64,000 nucleotides of DNA from Dehalococcoidia bacterium (lineage in GTDB: Bacteria > Chloroflexota > Dehalococcoidia > Tepidiformales > Tepidiformaceae), in contig JADZEI010000009.1 in NCBI GenBank assembly GCA_020850615.1, positions 1 to 64,000 on the forward strand, given 5' to 3'. The notes below the pieces were generated by a model. That model was not told where the DNA came from, did not search any database, and was given only the letters and a program-made list of their open reading frames with translations. Position numbers and translations under genes: made by a program. Position 1 is the stretch's first letter; each line of letters begins with the position of its first letter. This document shows positions 8,758 to 17,295 of the stretch, one piece after another.

Positions 8758-9912
8758 GTGGAGTTCGGGTTCGAACCTGGTCAGGCAAAGCTCCGCGACG
8801 AAGTCGACGCGTGGCTCGATGATGTGCTCTCCGAAACGGGCGAATCGCCCGATGCGGAGAGCGACTACGAAAGCGCGCAGGCGTTCACCAAGGCCCTCGC
8901 GAACAAGGGCTGGATCGCGCCCGCGTGGCCGAAGCAGTACGGTGGCCTCGAAGCCACCCCCATCGAGCAGGCGATCTTCGCCGAGCGCTTCGCCTATCGC
9001 CGCGCCCCCAACGGCCTCACCTCCACCGCCGTCGGCTACGTCGGCCCGACGATCTTCACGTACGGCTCCGAGGAGCAGAAGGCCCAGCACCTCGGCGGCA
9101 TCACCAGCGGCGAAGTCGTCTGGTGCCAGGGCTTCTCCGAGCCCGGCGCCGGCTCCGACCTGGCCTCGCTCCAGTGCCGCGCCGTCCGCGATGGGGACTC
9201 GTACGTCATCAACGGGCAGAAGATCTGGACCTCGAGCGCGCACCACGCGCAGTGGTGCATTCTCCTCGCCCGGACGGACCCGGAGGCGCCGAAGCACCGC
9301 GGCATCAGCTACTTCCTGCTCGATATGAGCCTGCCCGGCGTCACCGTCCGGCCGCTCATCAACATGGCCGACAAGCACGGCTTCAACGAGCTCTTCCTCG
9401 AAGATGTGCGCATCCCCGTCTCCTCCCGCCTCGGCGAAGAGAACCGCGGGTGGTACATCGCGACGACCACGCTCGACTTCGAGCGTTCCAGCATCGGCGG
9501 CACGGCTGCATCGCGCCGGTTGCTGGATGACACGATCGACCTCGTCCGCGCGAAGCAGCTCCCCCTGAGCTCGAAGCAGCGCACGGCCCTGGCCGACCTG
9601 GTGATCTCCTGCGAAGTGGGGCAACGCGTCGCGTACTACGTGGCCTGGCTCCAGAGCAAGGGCGGTATCCCGAACCGGGAAGCGAGCGCGGCGAAGCTCT
9701 TCGCCACCGAGCTCAGCCAGCGCGTCTCGAACACGCTCGTGAACACCTTCGGCCTCCGCGGCCAGGTGCGCACGGGCGATGGGCGCGAGGCGCTCGGCGG
9801 CATCCCGATCGAGACCCACATGCGCCTCACCGCGCTCACCGTCGCAGGAGGGACGAGCGAGATCCAGCGGAATATCATCGCAACCCGCGGGCTCGGTCTC
9901 CCGCGCGTCTAG
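8758..9912 (+). CDS. Acyl-CoA dehydrogenase family protein
   Basis: The 384-aa flavoprotein starts at GTG 8758 behind AGGAGGAGGTCAGG. Family blocks are clear: WPKQYGG near residue 60, CQGFSEPGAGSDLASL (the FAD/substrate loop), INGQKIWTSSA, and a C-terminal GGTSEIQRNIIATRGLGLPR. The MCAD-type catalytic glutamate of the YEGT motif is not present: the matching residues read AGGT. Members lacking it use a base elsewhere or act as one subunit of a heteromer, as with some FadE enzymes of steroid catabolism. The gene lies 12 bp after the importer permease and 72 bp before korD, so it probably belongs to the same catabolic transcript. Electrons would pass to ETF. Confidence 0.9.
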   Translation: MEFGFEPGQAKLRDEVDAWLDDVLSETGESPDAESDYESAQAFTKALANKGWIAPAWPKQYGGLEATPIEQAIFAERFAYRRAPNGLTSTAVGYVGPTIFTYGSEEQKAQHLGGITSGEVVWCQGFSEPGAGSDLASLQCRAVRDGDSYVINGQKIWTSSAHHAQWCILLARTDPEAPKHRGISYFLLDMSLPGVTVRPLINMADKHGFNELFLEDVRIPVSSRLGEENRGWYIATTTLDFERSSIGGTAASRRLLDDTIDLVRAKQLPLSSKQRTALADLVISCEVGQRVAYYVAWLQSKGGIPNREASAAKLFATELSQRVSNTLVNTFGLRGQVRTGDGREALGGIPIETHMRLTALTVAGGTSEIQRNIIATRGLGLPRV

Positions 9913-9984
9913 CCGTCCATCGTAGAGGGGTCCGCCCGGCGCTCTGGCGTCACATTCACCACCACCAGGCACGAGGTACCGCGC

Positions 9985-10227
9985 ATGGCCATCATCACAG
10001 AGAAGAACCCAGCGCCGGTCAAGAAACCGGCCACCGTCCTCATCGACGAAAAGAAGTGCAAGGGCTGCGACCTCTGCGTCTACTACTGCCCGCAGGAGAC
10101 GCTCGCCCTTTCCAAGACCATCGGCGCCCGCGGGTACCCGGTGGCCATCGTCGTGCAGGATAACTGCACCGGTTGCCAGGAATGCGCACGCGTCTGCCCG
10201 GACGTGTGCATCGAGATCTTCCGGTAG
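9985..10227 (+). CDS. korD: 2-oxoacid:ferredoxin oxidoreductase, delta (ferredoxin) subunit
   Basis: The 80-aa protein has two 4Fe-4S motifs: CKGCDLCVYYCP and CTGCQECARVCP. It is the small ferredoxin-like delta subunit found with KorA/KorB in four-subunit 2-oxoacid:ferredoxin oxidoreductases, and passes electrons from the TPP centre to ferredoxin. It is followed after 12 bp by korA. The assignment to 2-oxoglutarate rather than branched-chain 2-oxoacids rests on subunit order and general resemblance, not on a diagnostic residue. Confidence 0.88.
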   Translation: MAIITEKNPAPVKKPATVLIDEKKCKGCDLCVYYCPQETLALSKTIGARGYPVAIVVQDNCTGCQECARVCPDVCIEIFR

Positions 10228-10239
10228 GAGCTGGACACG

Positions 10240-11352
10240 ATGGAACAGAAAGACCTGATGTTCATGCGCGCCCCCGAGGCGCTGGTCGAGGCCTCTCTGC
10301 GGGCCGGCTGCCAGCTCTTCTGCGCATACCCGATCACCCCCGTCGAAGATATGGCCGAATACTGGGTGAAGCGCTGCGGCGAATTCCCCGGCGCCCTCCC
10401 CCACTTCACTGAGAGCGAGCTCGAAGGCGGCGCCTACCTCTACGGCTTCGCCGCTTCCGGCGGCCGCGTCGCCTTCGCCTCCACCGGCACCGGCATCTCC
10501 CTGATCTCGGAGTCCCTCGGCTGGATCATGGACGCTGAAGTGCCCTGCGTGCTCTTCAACTTCCCCCGCGCCGGCGGCCTTTCCATCTCCCAGGCCGACT
10601 ACAACCAGGCGACCAAGGCCCCGAGCCACGGCGACGGCAAGTGCCTCGTCCTCGCGCCCATGGGCACCCAGGAAGCCGTCGACCTGACCATGGAGGCCTA
10701 CTACCTCGCCGACTACTACCGCAACCCGGTCATGGTCATGTGCGACTACACGCTCGGCCTGACCATGGAAGTCGTCGAGTTCGCGCCGATGAAGACCGAA
10801 GGCCTTCCGCCCAAGGACTGGGCGCTCACCGGCGACCGCGGCCGCGCCCGTCGCGGCGGCCTCGCCAGCGCGGCCCCCGGCGGCGTCACCGCTGCCAACG
10901 TCGCCACCGGCGTCGATGAGAGCTTCGGCACGATGAGCCGCGGCGAGCGCTCCGCCCGCCGCCGCGCCGACAAGTACAAGACCTTCCCGGTCCGCTACGA
11001 AGACTTCTTCATGGAAGACGCCGAGCTCGCCGTCGTCGCCTACGGCACCATGGCCCGGATGATCCTCCCCGTCCTCAAGCAGCTCCGCGAAGAAGGCCTG
11101 AAGGTCGGCATGATCCGGCCCATCACCCTGTTCCCCTTCCCCGAAGAGCACATCAACGAAGCCGCCGGCCGCCTCCAGAAGGTCAGCGTCTTCGAGTGCA
11201 ACAGCGGCCAGATGGTCGAAGACGTGCAGCGCTCGGTGAACGGCCGCTGCCCGGTCGAGTTCTACGGGCGCCCCGGTGGCGCTGCGCCGTCCCCGCAGGA
11301 GATTGAGGCCGAAATCAAGCGCCTCGTTGGAAAGGTGGAGGTCCCCGCATGA
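10240..11352 (+). CDS. korA: 2-oxoacid:ferredoxin oxidoreductase, alpha subunit
   Basis: The 370-aa alpha subunit has the pyrimidine-binding fold: CAYPITPVEDMAEYW, the ESELEGGAYLYGFAASGGRV segment and STGTGISLISESLGW. It forms the catalytic core with KorB and converts 2-oxoglutarate (or a related 2-oxoacid) plus CoA to the acyl-CoA, CO2 and reduced ferredoxin. The linker between about residues 195 and 250, variable in this family, is unusually rich in Gly, Ala and Arg here. The gene overlaps korB by ATGA (11349-11352). Confidence 0.9.
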   Translation: MEQKDLMFMRAPEALVEASLRAGCQLFCAYPITPVEDMAEYWVKRCGEFPGALPHFTESELEGGAYLYGFAASGGRVAFASTGTGISLISESLGWIMDAEVPCVLFNFPRAGGLSISQADYNQATKAPSHGDGKCLVLAPMGTQEAVDLTMEAYYLADYYRNPVMVMCDYTLGLTMEVVEFAPMKTEGLPPKDWALTGDRGRARRGGLASAAPGGVTAANVATGVDESFGTMSRGERSARRRADKYKTFPVRYEDFFMEDAELAVVAYGTMARMILPVLKQLREEGLKVGMIRPITLFPFPEEHINEAAGRLQKVSVFECNSGQMVEDVQRSVNGRCPVEFYGRPGGAAPSPQEIEAEIKRLVGKVEVPA

Positions 11353-12152
11353 CCACGGCAGAAGCTACCCCCGGCAAGGCCGTATTCGAACGCCCCCACG
11401 TCTTCGTTGAGGAAGGCACCCCCTGGTGCCAGGGCTGCGGCTACGGCGCCTGGTCCCGCATCATCATCGAAGAGATTGAGCGCGCGAACCCGGCGAAGCT
11501 CGTCGCCGCCGCCGACATCGCCTGCCTCGAATACATGCACGAGATCATCCCGGGCGACATCACCATCGCCCTCCACGGCCGCTCCGTCTCCACCGTCCGC
11601 GGCATGAAGATGGCCCAGCCGGAGGCCATGGCGATCGCCTTCCAGGGCGACGGCGGCATGCTCAACGAGGGCCTGAACGAGGTCTTCCACGCGGCTGCCA
11701 GCGGCCAGAACGTCATCGCCATCCTCGGCAACAACGGCGTCTTCGGCGACACCGGCGGCCAGTACACGCTCGCAGCCCCCCTCGGCCACAAGTCCCCGAC
11801 GACGCCGAACGGCCGCGACGCGAAGATCAACGGCTCGCCGATCCCGCTCGCCGAGATGCTCGCGATGATCCCCGGCACGGCCTTCGTCGGCCGCATCTCG
11901 ACGCACGACCCGGCCTACGTCTATCGCGGCCAGCGCATCCTTCGCAAGGCGATGGAAGCGAGCATGGCCGGCGCCGGCTTCGTCTTCCTCGAGTGCATGA
12001 CCACCTGCCCCACGGGCTGGCGCATGACCCCGGTGGAATCCATCAAGTATCACGAAGAAGTGATCCTGAAGGAGAAGCCCGTCGGCATCATCAAGGACTG
12101 GGACCCGGCGACCCACCCGGCCGTCGAAGCAGCCCTGCCCAAGCTCGGCTAA
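11349..12152 (+). CDS. korB: 2-oxoacid:ferredoxin oxidoreductase, beta subunit (TPP-binding)
   Basis: The 267-aa protein has the thiamine diphosphate-binding layout of KorB/VorA: WCQGCGYGAWSR near the N-terminus, HGRSVSTVRGMKMAQPEAM, the GDGGMLNEGLNEVFHAA segment that binds the Mg-diphosphate, and NNGVFGDTGGQY. ECMTTCPTGW near the C-terminus matches the conserved C-terminal segment. It starts inside the korA stop codon and is followed 10 bp later by korC behind AAGGAG. Confidence 0.92.
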   Translation: MTTAEATPGKAVFERPHVFVEEGTPWCQGCGYGAWSRIIIEEIERANPAKLVAAADIACLEYMHEIIPGDITIALHGRSVSTVRGMKMAQPEAMAIAFQGDGGMLNEGLNEVFHAAASGQNVIAILGNNGVFGDTGGQYTLAAPLGHKSPTTPNGRDAKINGSPIPLAEMLAMIPGTAFVGRISTHDPAYVYRGQRILRKAMEASMAGAGFVFLECMTTCPTGWRMTPVESIKYHEEVILKEKPVGIIKDWDPATHPAVEAALPKLG

Positions 12153-12162
12153 GGAGACCCGC

Positions 12163-12846
12163 ATGCAGCGCGAACTCGTTTTCTCTGGCGTGGGCGGCCA
12201 GGGCATCCTCATCGGCAGCCAGCTCTTCGGCCACACCGCCCTCGCCGAAGGCAAGCGGGCCATGTACTTCAGCATGTTCCAGGGCGCCCAGCGCGGCGGC
12301 ATCTGCGAATGCCTCCTCGTCGTCGCCGATGGCCGCGTCGAAGCTTCCCCGGTCATCATGCAGCCCCTCGATGGCTGCATCGCCATGCACCCGAACAGCT
12401 TCCTCCGCTTCGAGCCGCTCATCGATCCCGGTGGGCTCCTCGTCTACAACACCTCCATCAAGTTCGGCACGTCCGATACGAAGATGACCTCCGGTGAAGG
12501 CCTCGGCATGAAGGCCGACACCGAGATCACCCTGAACCCGCAGCGCACTGACATCGCCTACTTCGGCCTGCCCGCCACCGACCTCGCGGTCGAGCAGCTC
12601 GGCAACAGCCTCCAGGCGACGCTCATCACGCTCGGCGCGTTCATCAACCTCTCGCAGCTCGTCTCGCTCGATGCTGCGCTCAAGGCGCTGCCGGAAACGC
12701 TCCCGTCGCACCGCCGCCACCTCACCCCGGTCAACGAGAAGGCGCTCCAGCTCGGCTACGACTACGCCAGCCCGCACCGCGCCGACCTCCAGAACGCCGG
12801 CGCCCTCAGCCTTCTCGGCCAGGGGCTCGCCGCCGCCACCGCTTAG
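12163..12846 (+). CDS. korC: 2-oxoacid:ferredoxin oxidoreductase, gamma subunit
   Basis: The 227-aa protein begins MQRELVFSGVGGQGILIGSQ, the signature opening of the gamma (CoA-binding) domain of pyruvate/2-oxoacid ferredoxin oxidoreductases, and has FQGAQRGGICECLLVVAD in the following strand. It closes the korDABC operon. The complex can work in the oxidative TCA direction or, with strongly reducing ferredoxin, in carboxylation. Confidence 0.9.
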   Translation: MQRELVFSGVGGQGILIGSQLFGHTALAEGKRAMYFSMFQGAQRGGICECLLVVADGRVEASPVIMQPLDGCIAMHPNSFLRFEPLIDPGGLLVYNTSIKFGTSDTKMTSGEGLGMKADTEITLNPQRTDIAYFGLPATDLAVEQLGNSLQATLITLGAFINLSQLVSLDAALKALPETLPSHRRHLTPVNEKALQLGYDYASPHRADLQNAGALSLLGQGLAAATA

Positions 12847-12921
12847 TCCCTTCGAGGCCGGGCAACGGGTTCGCCCTTGCCCGGCCTTGCCGTCTCCCGC
12901 GCCCCCACGGAGGAGCCCCCC

Positions 12922-13305
12922 ATGCCGACCGATGCGAAGACCAGCCTGGACGTCGCCGAACGCTTCTTCGCGGCCATCGCCAGCGCCGACATCGAGGCCG
13001 TCCGCACCTGCTACGCCCCCGATGCCCGCATCTGGCACAACGTCGGCGGCGAAGAGCAGGGCGTCGAAGAGAACCTGCGCCTGCTCGGCTGGGTGACGCG
13101 CAACACCGGCGACTACCGCTACGAAGACGTCCGCCGCCAGGCCAGCGAAGAGGGCTTCATCCAGCAGCACGTCCTCCGCGGCACGAACCGCAAGGGCCAC
13201 CCCGTCGAAGTCCCCGCCTGCGTCGTGGCTCGCGTCTCCGACGGCAGGATCACGCGGATCGACGAGTACATCGACTCCGCAGCCTCCGGGGTCCTGTTCG
13301 CATGA
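12922..13305 (+). CDS. NTF2-like (SnoaL-type) protein
   Basis: The 127-aa protein starts at ATG 12922 behind GGAGG. The pattern (SLDVAERFFAAIASADIEAV, YAPDARIWHN, then RITRIDEYIDSA at the end) is that of the SnoaL/NTF2-like alpha+beta cone fold, used by small isomerases, cyclases and ligand-binding proteins. It overlaps the next gene by ATGA. The activity is unknown. Confidence 0.75.
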   Translation: MPTDAKTSLDVAERFFAAIASADIEAVRTCYAPDARIWHNVGGEEQGVEENLRLLGWVTRNTGDYRYEDVRRQASEEGFIQQHVLRGTNRKGHPVEVPACVVARVSDGRITRIDEYIDSAASGVLFA

Positions 13306-13613
13306 CCGACCCCGCCCCGGAGCTGACCGACGAAGAGCGCGTGAAGCTGATGGCGCGCACCATCGACGAAGTCCTGAACCGCCGCTGGAGCGAGATCGAC
13401 GAGCTCTGGATGCGCGAAATCCGGCCCGTCTTCCGCGACATGATCACGGACGAGGACTTCATCAAGCGGATCGCCACGCCGCTGAGCATGCGCCTGATCT
13501 CGATCGGCATCCAGGCCGGGATCCAGGGCCTGACGAGCAGCCACCAGGTCTTCGACAAGCCCTTCCGCGTCGTCGTCGCCCCAAGCGGCCAGGTCTCGAT
13601 CAGGTTCGACTAG
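13302..13613 (+). CDS. Unknown 103-aa protein coupled to the NTF2-like gene
   Basis: I do not recognise this 103-aa, charged and mostly helical protein (TDEERVKLMARTIDEVLNRR near the start). It has no signal peptide or metal-binding motif. It begins within the stop of the NTF2-like gene (ATGA at 13302-13305), which suggests that the two products act together. Confidence 0.65.
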   Translation: MTDPAPELTDEERVKLMARTIDEVLNRRWSEIDELWMREIRPVFRDMITDEDFIKRIATPLSMRLISIGIQAGIQGLTSSHQVFDKPFRVVVAPSGQVSIRFD

Positions 13614-13639
13614 CACCCCGCGCCTCCGCGCCGCCCATT

Positions 13640-13667
13640 GCCGATTGACGACTGACGATTGCCGATT
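13640..13667. repeat. Heptamer array 1 (4 units)
   Basis: Four tandem 7-bp units read GCCGATT, GACGACT, GACGATT and GCCGATT between two plus-strand genes. It is one of seven short heptamer arrays in the window. Confidence 0.8.
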
Positions 13668-13698
13668 AGCAGGTCGGTCGGACGCCCCGCGCGTGGCG

Positions 13699-13704
13699 TA
13701 CAAT
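13699..13704 (+). promoter_or_regulatory. -10 box TACAAT, leaderless type
   Basis: TACAAT ends 8 nt before the ATG at 13713 and there is no Shine-Dalgarno sequence, so transcription probably begins at the start codon. Confidence 0.5.
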
Positions 13705-13712
13705 CCGCCGCC

Positions 13713-15623
13713 ATGGCGACACTGGCGGTTCCCCTGCTCCAGGCGGCCGACCCGACGTTCGATGGGTTCGAGGGGCTGTCCTTCGCCCTGCTCGTGCTGG
13801 CGGCGCTGGCGGGCGGGGTGTTCGTGCTCGCGACGGCGTGGCGGTGGCTGGCGAGCCGCCCGCGGCTGCCCGCGCCCGGTCCGCCGACAACCGAGCTCGG
13901 CCCCGAGTCGCCCGCCATCGCGAACCTCCTGGTGAACCGCTGGAAGGTGACCCGCGCCGCCCTCCCCGCGACCATCGTGGACCTGGCCGCCCGCCGCATC
14001 CTCGGGCTCGAGGACTACGCCGGCGGCCGGCACGTCGTCCGCATCCGTTCGAACCAGCCGGAGGGCGAATCCCTCACCCGCTACGAGGCGCAGCTCCTCA
14101 CCCTCGTCCAGAAGCGCGCAACCGGCGGCAGCTGCCCCGTCGAGGCGCTCGACCCCGGCGGCGAGGCTGAGTCCAAGCGCTTCTGGGACCGTTTCAGCGG
14201 CAGCGTCCGCGACGAGGCGAAGAAGCGCGGCCTCGCCCGCGGACGCTGGACGCACCAGGACCGCCTCTACGTCGGCATCCCCCTGGCCGTGTGCCTGGCC
14301 CTGCTCGCGAGCGCGTTCTCGCTCGCCCACCTCGGCAAGACCGCCGAGCCCACCGACGACGACCTGGGCCCGATGGCCTGGTATATCGGTGCGGGCATCG
14401 CCTGGGTCGCGGTCCTCGCGTACTTCTCCCGCAGCAGCGCCCTGCGCGACACGCCCGAGGGCCGCGCGGCCGCGGCGCGCTGGCTCGGCGTCCGGCGCCA
14501 TCTCCAGGCGAGCACGGCCTTCGGCGAGGCCCCGCCGGGCGCGGTCGCCATCTGGGAGCGCTACCTCGCCTTCGCCGCCGCCTTCGGCATCGCCCACACC
14601 ACCGCCCGCGCGCTCCCCTTCGAAGACGACGACCCGAACACGGGCTGGAGCCGCTACCGCGGCCAGTGGCAGCAGATCCGGATCGACTACCCGAAGCGCT
14701 GGGGGTTCGGCCAGCACCCGGCGAAGATCTTCCTCCAGGGGCTCGGGATCACCGCCGCCGCCGGGTTCGTGGGGTTCCTCATCCTGCCCGGCATCGTCCG
14801 GTTCGTGTGGGATGTGGCGCCCGATGTCCTCGAAGCGGAGGGCCAGGTGGGCCTCTCCCGCCGCGCCGAGATCGGGCTCATCGTGGGCCTCACGGTGTTC
14901 GCCGGGGGCGCGGGCGTCGTGCTCCTGTACCACCTGCTCAACGGCGTCATGCGCCTCGCCCTCGGCGCATCCGACCTCGGCCGGTCGGTGACGCGCCGCG
15001 GCGAAGTCGTGAACGTTCACCTCGGCCGCGTCGCCATCGACGACGGCGAGGAGGACGAGACGAACGCCTGGTTCCCGCCCCCGGGCGGCCCGGCGCTCCG
15101 CCGCGGCGATGTCATCGAGGTCGTGCGGTCCCCGCGGCTGTGGCACGTCCAGCGCGTGCGCGTCCTCCGCGATGCCCAGGCCGCGCAGGTCGAAGGCCTC
15201 CCCGCGGTCGCGCCCGAGGAGGGCGACGAGCTCGCCGGGGTCATCAGCGGCCTCGCGGGAGGGCCGCTCGCCGGGGCGCTCGCGGGCCGCTTCGATGGCA
15301 TGGCCGTCCGCTCATACAGCGATGGCCACGACGGCGGCGTCACGGTCCGGTACCACGCTAACGGCAGCCCCGTGCCCGCGTTCTTCGAGCTCCTCGCGAA
15401 CCTCCCCGGCGCCGCGGTGACCACGCCCTCGGGCGAGACCGCCACCTGGGTCGGCGACCACGTCCTCACCGTGCCCACGGCCAACGGCGTCGTCAGCGTC
15501 GACGTCGAGCTGGCGGGGCTGGACGACGAGGCCCGGCGCGCCCTCGCCGAGAAGATCGCCGCCCGCGCCGCCGCCGACCCCTCCCTCGCCGCCCCGCCTG
15601 ACAACCCCGCCCCACCTGCGTAG
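13713..15623 (+). CDS. DUF2207-like membrane protein
   Basis: The 636-aa protein has an N-terminal membrane helix (about residues 18-42), a pair of helices near residues 190-235, another pair near 345-415, and a long soluble C-terminus ending in Ala/Pro. The opening block (SPAIANLLVNRWKVTRAALP, then IVDLAARRIL) resembles the cytoplasmic segment of DUF2207 proteins. The ATG at 13713 was chosen because a -10 box TACAAT lies 8 nt upstream. Function is unknown; proteins of this kind are often envelope-associated. Confidence 0.7.
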   Translation: MATLAVPLLQAADPTFDGFEGLSFALLVLAALAGGVFVLATAWRWLASRPRLPAPGPPTTELGPESPAIANLLVNRWKVTRAALPATIVDLAARRILGLEDYAGGRHVVRIRSNQPEGESLTRYEAQLLTLVQKRATGGSCPVEALDPGGEAESKRFWDRFSGSVRDEAKKRGLARGRWTHQDRLYVGIPLAVCLALLASAFSLAHLGKTAEPTDDDLGPMAWYIGAGIAWVAVLAYFSRSSALRDTPEGRAAAARWLGVRRHLQASTAFGEAPPGAVAIWERYLAFAAAFGIAHTTARALPFEDDDPNTGWSRYRGQWQQIRIDYPKRWGFGQHPAKIFLQGLGITAAAGFVGFLILPGIVRFVWDVAPDVLEAEGQVGLSRRAEIGLIVGLTVFAGGAGVVLLYHLLNGVMRLALGASDLGRSVTRRGEVVNVHLGRVAIDDGEEDETNAWFPPPGGPALRRGDVIEVVRSPRLWHVQRVRVLRDAQAAQVEGLPAVAPEEGDELAGVISGLAGGPLAGALAGRFDGMAVRSYSDGHDGGVTVRYHANGSPVPAFFELLANLPGAAVTTPSGETATWVGDHVLTVPTANGVVSVDVELAGLDDEARRALAEKIAARAAADPSLAAPPDNPAPPA

Positions 15624-15681
15624 GATTGCGCCGCAACTACCCCCTCGCATCCGGGACGGCCACCGACCGTCCTGCGCCCGC

Positions 15682-15709
15682 GAAAATCGAAAATCCAAAA
15701 TCGAAAATC
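15682..15709. repeat. Heptamer array 2 (4 units)
   Basis: Four tandem 7-bp units read GAAAATC, GAAAATC, CAAAATC and GAAAATC. The array is AT-rich against the local GC-rich background and lies just before the ribosome site of the cyclase gene. Confidence 0.85.
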
Positions 15710-15726
15710 CCTCCGGAGGCACCCCA

Positions 15727-16653
15727 ATGACCGACCCCCACCCCCTCCCCACCGAAGCCGAAGTCATGACCTACTTCGAAAAGCACAACAACTGGGGCCG
15801 CTGGGGTGCCGACGACGAAGCCGGCACCATCAACCTCATCACCCCCGAGAAGCGCCGCGAAGCAGCTGCCCTCGTCCAGAGCGGCCGCGCCGTCTCGCTC
15901 GCCTACACCCTCAACACCGTCGCCGCGCCAGGGAACTGGAACCCGCTCCAGCACTTCGTCCGCGTCATCCCCGATGCGAGCGTCGACTATCTCGGCATCC
16001 TCTTCCACGGCTACGCGCACACCCACCTCGATGCGCTCTGCCACATCTTCTACGAAGGCAAGGGCTACAACGGGAAACCCGCCGCCGAGATCACCTCGCT
16101 CGGCGCCCGCTGGGGCGATGTCGAGCAGTGGTCCGGCGGCATCACCACCCGCGGCGTGCTCATCGACATCCCCCGCTTCCGCGGCACCTCGCACGTCACC
16201 GTCGACGCGCCCGTGCGCGGCTGGGAGATCGAAGCCGCGGCCGAGAAGCAGGGCACGCCCCTCCGCCCCGGCGACGCCGTCGTCGTGTTCTCGAACCGCC
16301 AGGCGTTCTACGCCGAGAACCCGGGCCTCGTCCCCGGCACCGAGCCGCAGCCCGGCCTCCACGCCGACGTCATCCCCGTGCTCCACCGCAACGACGCCGC
16401 GATTCTGGTTTGGGACCAGCTCGACGCCCGCCCGAGCGGCTACGCCCACTTCGACGTCACCCGGCGCCCGGGCGGGCCCGTGCACGTCTTCGGCATCGTC
16501 TTCCTCGGGCTGCCGCTGCTCGATAACGCCCACCTTGTCCCGCTCGCCCAGGCCTGCGCCGAAGAGAACCGCTGGGAGTTCATGCTTACGGTGAACCCGC
16601 TGCGCGTCCGCGGCGGCACCGGCTCCCCCGTGAACCCCATCGCCATCTTCTGA
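15727..16653 (+). CDS. Cyclase-family metal-dependent hydrolase (kynurenine formamidase-like)
   Basis: The 308-aa protein belongs to the cyclase family (PF04199). It has NNWGRWGADDEAGTINLI near the start, a form seen in many bacterial members, and the metal-binding motif HTHLDALCH, the counterpart of HxGTHxD in kynurenine formamidase. The ATG follows CCGGAGG by 7 nt. Members hydrolyse amides or lactones of small acids; the substrate is not predictable. It converges on yceI with a hairpin between the two genes. Confidence 0.85.
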   Translation: MTDPHPLPTEAEVMTYFEKHNNWGRWGADDEAGTINLITPEKRREAAALVQSGRAVSLAYTLNTVAAPGNWNPLQHFVRVIPDASVDYLGILFHGYAHTHLDALCHIFYEGKGYNGKPAAEITSLGARWGDVEQWSGGITTRGVLIDIPRFRGTSHVTVDAPVRGWEIEAAAEKQGTPLRPGDAVVVFSNRQAFYAENPGLVPGTEPQPGLHADVIPVLHRNDAAILVWDQLDARPSGYAHFDVTRRPGGPVHVFGIVFLGLPLLDNAHLVPLAQACAEENRWEFMLTVNPLRVRGGTGSPVNPIAIF

Positions 16654-16673
16654 GCCGCGGGGACCAACGAGGA

Positions 16674-16699
16674 AGGTCGAAGGTGCCCTCCTTCGACCT
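16674..16699. terminator. Hairpin between convergent genes
   Basis: AGGTCGAAGG (16674-16683) and CCTTCGACCT (16690-16699) form a perfect 10-bp stem with a 6-nt loop between the convergent cyclase and yceI genes. There is no strong T-tract, so it may act for both strands or only as an mRNA end. Confidence 0.55.
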
Positions 16700-16720
16700 C
16701 CGACCCTCCATGGGCGCCGC

Positions 16721-17242
16721 CTAGGCGCCCTTCACCAGCTCCACGTCCACGCTCAGCTTCACGGTGTCGCCGACGACGATGCCGCCGAGCTCGACCGGCG
16801 CCGTCCAGGTGAGCCCGAAGTCCTTGCGGTTCACCTTCCCCTCGACGCTGATCCCCGCGCGCGTGCCGCCGAATGGGTCCTGCTGCGGCGCGCTCCACTC
16901 GCCTTCGAGCGCCACTTCCTTCGTCACGCCCTTGACCGTGAGGTCGCCGATCAGCCGCACGTCGCTGCCCTTCGGCTCGATGCGCTTGCTCCGGAACACG
17001 ATCTCCGGGTAGGTCTCGGCGTCGAAGAAGTCCGCGCTCTTGAGGTGGCCGTCGCGGTTCGCCTCGCCGGTGTCGATGCTCGCAGCCCTGATCGTGACGA
17101 CCGCCTGCGAGGCCGCCGGGTTCGCCTCGTCGATGGTCGCGTCGACGTCGTATTCGCGGAACGTTCCGCGGGTGGTGGCGACGAGCATGTGCTTCACGCC
17201 GAACTGGATGCTGCTGTGCGTGGGGTCGAGTTGCCAGGTCAT
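16721..17242 (-). CDS. YceI-family lipid-binding protein
   Basis: The 173-aa protein begins MTWQLDPTHSSIQFGVKHML, the characteristic first strands of the YceI family, an extended lipocalin-like beta-barrel that binds polyisoprenoids or amphiphiles. No signal peptide is present, so this copy is cytoplasmic. The start at 17242 was preferred over an in-frame ATG at 17269 because GAAGGA lies 9 nt upstream and the family begins here. A palindrome at 17270-17283 precedes it. Confidence 0.87.
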   Translation of the reverse strand: MTWQLDPTHSSIQFGVKHMLVATTRGTFREYDVDATIDEANPAASQAVVTIRAASIDTGEANRDGHLKSADFFDAETYPEIVFRSKRIEPKGSDVRLIGDLTVKGVTKEVALEGEWSAPQQDPFGGTRAGISVEGKVNRKDFGLTWTAPVELGGIVVGDTVKLSVDVELVKGA

Positions 17243-17269
17243 GGGTTGGTATCCTTCGAGTAGTGTCAT

Positions 17270-17295
17270 GGTAGCTGGCTACCTTGTGTAAGTAG
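17270..17295 (-). promoter_or_regulatory. Operator-like inverted repeats upstream of yceI
   Basis: GGTAGC-TG-GCTACC (17270-17283) is a perfect 6-bp-arm palindrome. It overlaps a wider imperfect dyad on the minus strand (GCTACTTACACAAGGTAGC). yceI genes are often under MarR- or HxlR-type control, so a repressor site is plausible, but no such regulator is adjacent. Confidence 0.4.

Noticed and set aside
8347-11151. Long minus-strand frame opposite the acyl-CoA dehydrogenase and korA
   Set aside because: It is a GC shadow; both sense genes are certain.
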